Assembly (NCBI GenBank): GCA_900291925.1
Contig: UWYS01000011.1
Location: 682,001-746,000 of the forward strand
DNA from: Thecaphora thlaspeos
Taxonomy: Eukaryota > Basidiomycota > Ustilaginomycetes > Urocystidales > Glomosporiaceae
DNA: 64,000 bases
Reading direction: 5' to 3'
Shown here: positions 53,192 through 61,613 of the stretch, piece by piece
Layout: every line of letters starts with the position of its first letter
Numbering within the stretch: the stretch's first letter is position 1
Translations under genes and position numbers: made by a program
The notes under the pieces: model-generated
What the model was told of the DNA's origin: nothing
Seen by the model: only the letters and a program-made list of their open reading frames with translations
Databases searched by the model: none

Positions 53192-55279
53192 TCATCCTAG
53201 TCGGCCGCTCCGAGCCGCTCCGAGCCGCTCCGCCTCGCGCGCAAGTACCTCGGCGAGCCTGTCGATTCCCGTCTCGGTGGCGCCGCGGACATCGGAGCGT
53301 CGCGCCGCGTATGCGCCCGGACGGATCTGGCGACGCTCCTCGTCAGACCGCGATGCCGAGCGGCTCCTCACGGTGGGAACCATCAGCGCCGCATCTCGCC
53401 TCTGGCGGGCCTGCTCAAGGTCCTCGTAGGCCAGCAGCATCTCGATCGGGATCTGCGGCGGTGGCGCTGCGGGAGCCGGCATCGGTTGGCCCGTCGTGGC
53501 GGCTGAGGTCGGCCTGCCGAAAGCTGCTAGAGGTCGGCCCTCGAGCGCGGCTGCAGGCATCGGGACGAACGACGGAGCTGGCTGCTGCTGATGCTGCTGC
53601 TGAAAGGCGCCGGGGAAGAGATGTCCATGCAAAGTGTTGGGCGGAGGCGGCCAAGCTTGGAAGTTCTCGTACTCGTAATCGGCTTCGTCGTCAGAATAGA
53701 CGTCCGAGTCGTAGGAGCCCGGGCGAGAGGCTGATCCAGAGCCATCAGAGCCAGAACCAGAGCCAGAGCCAAATACGTTGCCGCCGCCATCGCCGTCCCC
53801 AGGGATCCGATCGAGATCGTCGGACAGGCTGCTGTCGCCCTCCATCTCGGAGGAGCTGAGAGAGTCGCCACGGTCGCGCGACGAGCCAGAGCTGGCCCAG
53901 GCCGTGGCGTGGTCGCCGCGACGATGTTTCATCGCATCAAGGTGGATGCGTTCCCACCACTCTGCCAGCACGTCGACCTCCTGGACGCCGCGGCGGCCTG
54001 TAGAGGAACCTCCGGAAGAGCCACTGGAGGCGTGATTGGCGGCGGCGGCGGCGGATGGGTGTCCACGGGCTCTGGACCGCTGTCCGGCGCTCTTGAGCCG
54101 GATGGGCCGCAGGATGAGCTTCTCGTCGCGGATCGGCACAATCTCCTCAAGGATCTGCTGGCACGTGGCTGGGCTTGCTCGGACGACGATCCTACGGATG
54201 CGCCCGCTTCCAAGAAGTAGCAGCAAGTGCGAGCGCGGCAAAACCGGTCCCTCCGCTTCGGCGCCGACGCCCCTCTCGATGACCGACCTGGGATAGCTGA
54301 GAACGACGTGGGTGAGCGAGGTCAGCTGTGCGAGGTGGTGGATCAGGCGTCCGTCAAAGTTGACGAGGTGCAGATGCGTCAGAGGCAGGCGGCCCATGGG
54401 CCGTGGGCGGCCCGGCCGCGAGTCGGATGTTCCGGCGCCGATGCCGGTGCCGCTGAACGACGATCTCGACGTGGATGCCGCAACATCTTCTCGGCTGGAG
54501 CCGGACGTGTCCCCCACGCTCTCGTCGCTTTGCCCACCGCCGCCCCTGCCCTGGTCGTTGCCGTCGAGGAACTCGCCAGGCGCGGGCCCGGTGCGGGTTG
54601 AGCTGTTGAGCAGAGCCTGGATCGTCGGATTGTTCTGGAGCGCGGCGGTGACAGTCTGGCGATGCCGGCTGACGAGCCCGTCGAGCTCCGATGCGCGAAC
54701 GACGCCGATCAGGGTGACTTCGCGGGCAGAAGTTAGCGAGTACAGGCCCGGCGACCAGTCGTCAAATTGCGAGCGCGAGAGCAGGAGATGCGTCGCGTTG
54801 GGGCAGCGCCCGAGGATGCCGTCTGCGACGATTGCGGCTTCCGAGCCTCGAGACTCGCCGAAGAGCTTTGGCTTTGCGCGCATGTCGTGGCGAGGGACGA
54901 TAGCCAGATGGCGGACGAATTGCCCATGGCGAGGGCTCTGCGAGACCGTTTCTGCAAAGGCGGCCATTGCACGGTCAGTGTCGAGGACGACGGAGCGGTA
55001 GAGCACCCGCGTAAATGCGTCGTTGAAGCCTTGCGATACCAGGCAGAGCTTGGCCAGGTGCGAGGACGACAGCGGCGGGTGCGAGGTATAGCGCCACGGC
55101 TGCGCCGGCAAAAGGGCGGCGTAGTACTCGGACCTGTTCGAGACGGCGGATAGATGCAGGATGTGCTCGATCAGCTCCAGTGGCAGCCGCGCCGCAGACG
55201 AGGGAAAGGGCGCCGACTGCAGGACCGCTGAAACCTGGCTAAATGTCGCGCGGCGCGAGGACGAGGCCGTGGTGTTCAT
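53192..55279 (-). CDS. F-box-like protein
   Basis: 695 aa from the ATG at 55279 (MNTTASSSRRATFSQV). The frame is open to 55465 and an earlier ATG would add 62 residues, but that part looks like leader. Near residues 30-75 the sequence AARLPLELIEHILHLSAVSN, with LSSSHLAKLCLVSQGFNDAF about 40 residues on, fits a degenerate F-box: a Leu-Pro-x-Glu start and a closing CLVS-x-x-F-x-x helix. F-box proteins recruit substrates to SCF ubiquitin ligases through Skp1. Downstream are Leu-rich segments (GQFVRHLAIVPRH, CPNATHLLLSRS, LTSLTHVVLSYPR) that may be weak leucine-rich repeats. A disordered acidic Ser/Gly region follows at about 400-560, then an Arg-rich end. The substrate cannot be inferred. I see no intron. 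Confidence 0.7.
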   Translation of the reverse strand: MNTTASSSRRATFSQVSAVLQSAPFPSSAARLPLELIEHILHLSAVSNRSEYYAALLPAQPWRYTSHPPLSSSHLAKLCLVSQGFNDAFTRVLYRSVVLDTDRAMAAFAETVSQSPRHGQFVRHLAIVPRHDMRAKPKLFGESRGSEAAIVADGILGRCPNATHLLLSRSQFDDWSPGLYSLTSAREVTLIGVVRASELDGLVSRHRQTVTAALQNNPTIQALLNSSTRTGPAPGEFLDGNDQGRGGGGQSDESVGDTSGSSREDVAASTSRSSFSGTGIGAGTSDSRPGRPRPMGRLPLTHLHLVNFDGRLIHHLAQLTSLTHVVLSYPRSVIERGVGAEAEGPVLPRSHLLLLLGSGRIRRIVVRASPATCQQILEEIVPIRDEKLILRPIRLKSAGQRSRARGHPSAAAAANHASSGSSGGSSTGRRGVQEVDVLAEWWERIHLDAMKHRRGDHATAWASSGSSRDRGDSLSSSEMEGDSSLSDDLDRIPGDGDGGGNVFGSGSGSGSDGSGSASRPGSYDSDVYSDDEADYEYENFQAWPPPPNTLHGHLFPGAFQQQHQQQPAPSFVPMPAAALEGRPLAAFGRPTSAATTGQPMPAPAAPPPQIPIEMLLAYEDLEQARQRRDAALMVPTVRSRSASRSDEERRQIRPGAYAARRSDVRGATETGIDRLAEVLAREAERLGAARSGRLG

Positions 55280-55488
55280 TGTCGATACGTGTCGCCGGCT
55301 GGAAGACAGGGCAGAAGAAAGGCTCGATGTTGCGTCGATCCGGGGTCCGGCGCCATGCGTCGTGGCAAGGGGTGGCGCAAGGCTGTAGTCGAAAGCGTCG
55401 AGCGATGAGGACCAGGGATGACCACGCTCCCACGCAACACAGGAGGTGCGGGAAGTGTGGCGCAAGACGAAGCGAAGCGATCAAAGGC

Positions 55489-55650
55489 AAGGGGGAGATG
55501 AGGAAAGGGAAAGGAAGGAGAGACAAAGGGGAGGGGAAGGAAAGAAGAGATGAAGGGGGAAAGGCGAGGTGAGGGGAGGCGGAGTAGAGAGGAAGAAGAG
55601 GGAAGCAAGGAGGATGAGGCTAAGAGGGAAGGAAGCAGGAGGGACTGCCT
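55489..55650. repeat. polypurine tract
   Basis: About 160 bases almost entirely A and G on the plus strand, made of irregular GGAAGG, GAGGGG and GAAGAG words. It lies just upstream of the F-box gene on its pyrimidine strand. Confidence 0.75.
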
Positions 55651-57460
55651 TCGATCGGTCGTCCTGTTTGGCAGTCGGGGTGTCACCTTGGAACGACTAG
55701 CTAGCGTAGATGCTCGCGCGGACAAGCGCGACCAGGAGAGGGGAGAGGAACCGCTGCTAAAGGAGGATAAGGGTGTACGACTGGCCTTGGTCTGGTCCTG
55801 GGAGTCGGAGGCGTGACGATGCCCGTTCCGCAAGGTCTGGGATGGTGAGAGCTGGCGGAAATGCTGGCGGCGGGGCGCGGAGTAGTCGCAATCGTGAGGG
55901 AAGCTTGGGGTTCGTTGCCTTGTGCCGTGGCCGCTTGCTGCTGCTATTCGCTGTTGTTGGTACTACTCTGCTGCTGCACCTGCTGCTATACCTGCTCCAG
56001 CTGCTGTGCCTGCTCCGTCCCGCCGTCTTGGGCCGGCCAGGTGCAGTGCTGTGCGGTGCGATGCAGCCTGTCAACGGTCCGCTGGCTTGGTTCCCTCTGT
56101 ATGCGTGTGGCGGTACCTCCGGTGATCCCTCGATCGAGCAACGGACGTTGAGGCGTCCGCTTGGCTCGGCAGTAGTACGCGGTGGTAGCAGTAAAGGCTG
56201 TCCGCACGTGGGCGGACGAGCGAGCGAGAAGCCGCAGCGATGACAACGGCAACGGCAACGACGGCGGCGGCGGCGGCGGCCAAAGCCAGAGCCAGGCACG
56301 GCGGCGGGTCTCCAAGAAGGTTGGGAGGGCCTGGGCAGGGTGCCGGTGATCAGACCCGGGGATGAAGGGACAAGAACCGGAGCGGCTGTGTGAAACCGGA
56401 GTGGGGACGAACCTTCGCGGCGCGGTCCGTTGAGCTGCAGCAGTAGTGATATGAAAGGCGGAGGGAAATCGAGGAAGAGCCGATGGAGTGTGGTGTCTTG
56501 CAACGGTGGAGAGAGGGGCAGCGGGTGGACAGGAGAGAGCCGACAGCCAGGCTGGGGGCCGAGGGCGACGGGGTGGCAGGAGGAGCCAAGTGAGCAGCGT
56601 CGTGTGGCCAATCGACGCCTCGTACGACGAAGATCGTCGGGCTCTACGAGCTTTTGGCGCAACCTTTCGGCGAGTATCCGCGCATCGACGGCGTAGCCGT
56701 ACGTTGCTCAGGCGGTGTGGGGCGGTGCGATGCCGTGCAGTAGTCATGGACGGTCGGTTCTTCCGAAAGAACGGATCCTGGCGGCGTGCTCGCTGGACTC
56801 CCTGGCTCCGGCTCTGACCCAGGATCTGACTCTGACCCAGGTCTCGATCTCCTGCGGACAAGCTGCGGACGGCAGCAGCGGCGACAGCAAGAGTCTGAAC
56901 CCGGGTGGCGACGAGGACCGGGGGCCTATGCCACACTTTTTACTGTAGAGGAGCGCCCAGTGTGCACTTGCAGGTGCACGACTCGCGCTACAGTATTGCG
57001 ACAAAGGTGCGACGATGGAGATGTGACCTGCCGTCGTCAGTGGGCAGCTGCTTGCTGCTGCTGCACGAAGGTCTGGCTAGCAGTGTTGGTGTCGCCGGAC
57101 CGAGGAGGCGTGCAGTGGTCGTAGCCAGGAAGCGCCCGAGCACCGGAGCCGGCAGGGGAGGCAGGGGAGGCAGGGGTTGGCGGGACGCACTGATCGAGCG
57201 GCGAGGTGAAAGAGGGGGGCTGAGGACGACAGAACTAGGTGGGTGGCGGCGAGGAAACCGAGAAGGCAGCGAACGAGGGGCCACAACTTTGTCACGGGTA
57301 GGTTGAGTTAGCCTCGGCCTCGACAGCAGGCGAGCCTGGCTGCAGCGCGGAGATGCCGATCAGAGGAGCACCGGCTTCTCCGGGCGGCAGCAGCAAGCAG
57401 CACACATACGGGGTACACTGTGACTCTCTGTTCTTCAGCCGCCTTCCCTGCTTTGCCAGC

Positions 57461-57510
57461 CTTGCTTGCTTGTTTGCTTGTTTGCTTGTTTGCTTGTTTG
57501 CTTGTTTGCT
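57461..57510. repeat. TTTGCTTG octamer array
   Basis: About six tandem TTTGCTTG/TTGC-type units. Confidence 0.85.
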
Positions 57511-57909
57511 ACTTAGCTCCTAGAAGTGTACTGTATGAGTTGTGTCCTGCGTGTACCTCAAGGTGACGAGCGTAATGCAACTATCCTGCAGTCAGCTCCG
57601 CAAGAACCGCTCTGTTGGGTCGCCGGTCGCGAGGAGCAAGCGAGGGCGGAGGGAAGAGCGGGAAGTGGCCCGAAGCAGAGGGAGGCGTTTTGGCAGCCAG
57701 AAGAGCGCGAATAAATAAACATGAGCGAACGGCAAGAAAGGCAGAAAAAGGGACGGGAAGAAACCTGGCGGCGGCTCATAGGCAAATAACGTTAGAGTTC
57801 GAAGCCAGCCTCGAGGTGGGAGGCCTAGACCCGCGGCATTGTCAGGCAAGTTTCAAGAGGGGTATAAGCAAGCCAGCCAGGTTACCCAGCTGAGGCACAG
57901 GTAGTCCCT

Positions 57910-58422
57910 TTGAACTCACTCTTTGTGACCCAGACATCTGTCTTCATGATGCCCTCAACTGTATTTCGTGATAGAGCCATGAATATCATGAAATGGAACT
58001 TACCTGGACTGCAGGCATTGCAGCAGCTCGTGGTCATAGACATTCAAGGAAAACACCGACAAGAGAACCTAGCAACAAAAGATCGCCGACGCTTCGCTTT
58101 CATGGATGAGAGGATCAGGCGAGTGCCCGATGTGCCGGACTTGTTTACTTCCGGCGAGGCGCTGCTCGCCGTCGCCATCAATCGAGGAGGCCGAGGGAGC
58201 CCAAGGCCAAGGCACAGGTGGCACTCGCTGCTACAGTATGTACGCAGGTCGCGCCTTCGTCCCGTGAGTCAGGTAAGGTGCAAGCATGCCGGCTGCCTTC
58301 GGGTGATGAAACACGTCCGGTTCGCTGGGCGTCGCAGAGAGGCCATGAGCAACCACCTGACGATCCCGCTTCTTGGCCGTTTCCAGCGGCGGTGTATCGT
58401 CAACTTGGTTGCGAGAAATTGA
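57910..58422 (+). CDS. doubtful ORF, 170 codons, unknown
   Basis: The frame starts MNSLFVTQTSVFMMPSTVFR and contains NIMKWNLPGLQALQQLVVID. The first half is AT-richer than the genes around it and reads more like protein than the neighbouring frames; the second half becomes Arg-rich. I recognise no family and see no clear promoter. It could be a remnant of a mobile element or a chance frame. Confidence 0.15.
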   Translation: MNSLFVTQTSVFMMPSTVFRDRAMNIMKWNLPGLQALQQLVVIDIQGKHRQENLATKDRRRFAFMDERIRRVPDVPDLFTSGEALLAVAINRGGRGSPRPRHRWHSLLQYVRRSRLRPVSQVRCKHAGCLRVMKHVRFAGRRREAMSNHLTIPLLGRFQRRCIVNLVARN

Positions 58423-59170
58423 GCGAGCGGAACAGACAAGCCGGACATTCGTCTACTTCGATGCTGGACGTCAGACGAGGACGGGACGATCATCGACCTG
58501 GAGCAACCCAAGGCCTCCTTCAACCTCTGCAGTCCGCTACGCAGAGGATCACGCCCGGACGCCAATACCTTGGCTCTTTATAGGTGCTTATCGTAAGCGT
58601 ATCGAGTCCGCGGCGATCGAGCCAGGACGAGACTGCGAACTGCACACTAAGAACGGGCGCTCGCACCACCACGCCTCTGCTGCCGTCAGGCTGGGCTAGC
58701 TGCGCAGACCAGCCTTGGGTAAGTGGCTCGCCCTGCTGGGCTGTCAGCTACTGTCGTGCGCCTTGCGGTGGCGAAGCAATCTCGGCGTCTGATGTTGGGC
58801 ACCAGACGCATGTCGACCGTGGAGCGTGCGTCGTGCTTCGCTCGACGTTTGCGCAACGGGCAAGCGCGCCGCTGGCCCGATGGACATCGTCGTTCGTCTC
58901 GGCCGATATCGGGAAGACAGGAGGGTGGCTCAAAATGTGGAGGACTCGGGATTTCTTGTCTAAGCCTCGGCCGCCGCCGCCGTGCTCAACCCTACCTTCC
59001 TTGGCTATGCAAGCCGACCCACCAGCGAGGTGGCGTTGCTTACCCCGTCCTTCTTGGCCACCAACAGACAATGTAGCCACACACGCAGAGTACAGCTCCG
59101 CGAACTCGCGCTACGCCCCGACGCCGACACCGACACCGACGACAGCCTCGCCCCCCGATAACGTCCGGAG

Positions 59171-61397
59171 ATGATAGCGTTGCACCATCCCTTGGCCTGG
59201 TGGCCGCCGGCAACTTCCTGGCTCCAGCACTTCATCTCTGCTCCTTCAGCGCTCTTCCTTGTCGTCGTACCGGCCGCCGCCCTGCTGGTCCTCGTCGAGG
59301 CCACGCGTAATCGCCTCCTCGCCGGTTTCGCCAGCGTCTATGTATTCCTCTTCCATCGACGTCGGCACGACAATCCGCAGAGCTTCCTCGTATCGTCCCA
59401 TCCTCACCCTCTGCCCGCCACCAACTCCTTCCTCTCGGCACACCAGGCCAGATCTATCCTCTCGGATACAGCGCGCAGAAGAGGCTTCGACAACTTTGGC
59501 ACCCTTCGAGTCAGTGGTGGCGTGCAACATGAACGGGACATCGACTGGTCGACGCCCGGTTTGCCGAAAGAAGGCGACCTCGTCGAGAGCTGGGACCGGA
59601 TCGCACAATGGGATCGCAAGTGCGTTCATCCGCTCAAGCTACAGATGCTCAGGCAGAAGGGCGACGCATTGGCCGACGCTGCCCTAGAAGAGGTCTCTCA
59701 AATCGGCCTGAAGGAGTCCACCGATACAGACGTCTTAGGCCAGATTTTTCGCCTTGACGACGGAGGCGATGCCTGCGCCACCTTTCGAAAGGCGGTCAGC
59801 GGTCGTCCACCACCCGGTTCCGGGGCGCTCTCGGCGAAGTGGTACGCCGAGAGGTCGAGGCGAAAGCGCGAGGTTGTCATCCAATACCCGGCGTGGCCAC
59901 AATACGCCTCTACCACCGACGTCGTCGAGTCGGATCTCGAACCCTGGCGGCCGGCTGTGTCCGATGACAACGCTGTTTTTTACCGCCGCGGAGCTAGGGG
60001 AAGAGCTAGCGGCCGAGGCGGCAGTCCTCCGACGCGGCCAGGACGTCTTTTACAGGTACGCCGGTTCGATGCTGCTTTCGCTGCTCCATTTCAGCCTGGC
60101 GGGCGGCTTTGCGTCGCCGCGCATCACCGAGGTGCTCCGCCAAACGGCCTTCCTCGTACCGGGAACCCACAAGCAGCGGGAGAAATAGGGCGAGGCCGAC
60201 GGCAAGTCTTCAGCCAGCGATGCCGCGAAACCGGCAGAAGCGGCCAAGGTCGGCGACACGACGACGTCCTTCGCCGACTTGCCAAAGATGGACAAGGCGC
60301 GGGCGGATCGAACGTGGTCACGGCTGTTGGAGACGACGCAGTTTGTGCTCGATGTGATGGAGTCGGTCGATAGCATGCGACCCCCTTCTCCCTTGGGCGC
60401 CTCCACCTTCTCTGGAGCGGGACCCGAGACGGGCGGCCAAGGCTGGCAGAGCGCCACCCGCGTTCGCCTCCTGCACACAGCCGTGCGCCAGCGCGTCCTC
60501 GGGATGGTCACTGGATCCTTCCCTATTGGCGGGACGGTCTACGACGTCGACAAGAACGGTACGCCCATCAACCAGGAAGACCTTCTCGCTACGCTGTGCT
60601 CGTTCTCGGTCGCGCCGCTCGCCTCGCTCCAGGCGATGGGCATCCAACCTACTCTGCAAGAGCGCGAGGACTTTGTAGCGTTATGGCGACACGTCGGCTT
60701 CTACATGGGCATCGAACCTGCTGTGCTTCGGACGTGCTTTGCAGATGCCCAGACTGCGGACCGGACGCTGTGGTGTGCGATCCTGCACCTCTTCTCAGAG
60801 GTTGAAGTCGCCTCGCCCTCGTCCGGCGACGACGACGGTGGCACGACCAAGCGACGCATCCAAGGTCCGACGATCCCCGTCCTGACAGCGTGCGCCAACC
60901 GTCCACCCTTCCACACTCCCCTCTCAGCGCACTTTGCCATCTCTCGACACCTTCTCGGACCATCTCTTTCGGACTCCCTAGGCATCCCACGCACCGACCC
61001 ACTTCGAATGCTCATCACCGACATCACATTCGTTGGTATGCAAATCCCCATCACGTTCGGATCACTCTATCGAAAAGGATGGGAGGCGAAACGACTAACA
61101 CTCGCCCGTGCATTGTTGAGAAGGTTGATCGTATGGAGTATGGGAAACAAATCATCGAGATTCGACATGCCTCCTCGTGCAACGACCATTCCGGAAGCAC
61201 CAGGAGCGCACTCGCCCAACGTAAAGACGCAGACGCAAAAGACGAAATTGCTCAATGTCAAGGAGGATAAGGAGGATAATCTGAGACTGGTCAGAGAGTG
61301 GAAGTGGTTGATGCGAGAGATGGTCGTCGTCTGTCTCGGCGTGGGGTTGGTAGTGGTGGGGAGTTTCGGGTTGGCGGTGTTCCGGATCGTTCGTTAG
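59171..61397 (+). pseudogene. MpaB/DUF2236-family oxygenase-like membrane protein, reading frame broken twice
   Basis: The first frame starts MIALHHPLAWWPP, has a membrane segment (SALFLVVVPAAALLVLVE), and runs to the T6 run at 59976-59981. Coding sense then continues in another frame: AAVLRRGQDVFYRYAGSMLL and LAGGFASPRITEVLRQTAFL. This meets an in-frame TAG at 60186-60188 and then goes on in the same phase to 61397: LLETTQFVLDVMESV, RVRLLHTAVRQRVL, GTPINQEDLLATL and ALWRHVGFYMGI, ending with a hydrophobic helix. These motifs are those of the DUF2236 family, which includes the ER-bound oxygenase MpaB and rubber oxygenase; the conserved His and Arg residues bind heme. Removing one T restores the first junction. 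Otherwise 37-nt and 51-nt introns would be needed, far shorter than others here. Pseudogene, sequence errors or unusual splicing remain possible. Confidence 0.6.
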
Positions 61398-61613
61398 ATG
61401 GGTAGAGATCGCGCCGCGGAGCAGGACGGTTCAACATCGTCGACTGGGCCGGCTAAGCATGCAGTAAGTGACGACCAGATTCCATTTGCTATGTTACGAG
61501 CTTTGTGACACATAGAGACATACCATCCGATCCGATCCGATTCACACCGCGGACAAAACGCCATGCTACGTAGATACGACACACTGTCTCGGAACGACGC
61601 CGGACACGCCGAC
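61398..61613. other. short convergent intergenic region
   Basis: 216 bp between the stops of the oxygenase-like gene and xanthine dehydrogenase. It contains a short ATCCG repeat at about 61526-61539. Nothing else is seen. Confidence 0.5.

Larger units (their letters stand above)
55280..59170. other. 3.9-kb gene-poor region
   Basis: No recognisable gene. Next to the F-box start is a nearly pure purine tract on the plus strand (about 55489-55650), so the F-box leader is pyrimidine-rich. Further on are a (GGC)n/AACGGC repeat near 56239-56279, a repeated TCTGACCCAGG near 56815-56860, a TTTGCTTG array at 57461-57510, and an AATAAATAAA element near 57710. The minus-strand frames at 55757-56662 and 55986-56936 are Arg/Pro/Ser-rich and overlap in different phases, so I do not call them genes. 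A 170-codon frame at 57910-58422 differs in composition and is listed separately. Confidence 0.55.

Noticed and set aside
55757..56936. Two overlapping minus-strand frames of about 300 codons
   Set aside because: They overlap in different phases, are Arg/Pro/Ser-rich, and neither shows a domain, a good start context or splice continuation.
59957..60206. One single intron repairing both lesions of the oxygenase-like gene
   Set aside because: It would remove the conserved RRGQDVFYRYAG and GGFASPRITEVL motifs, so two separate events are required.
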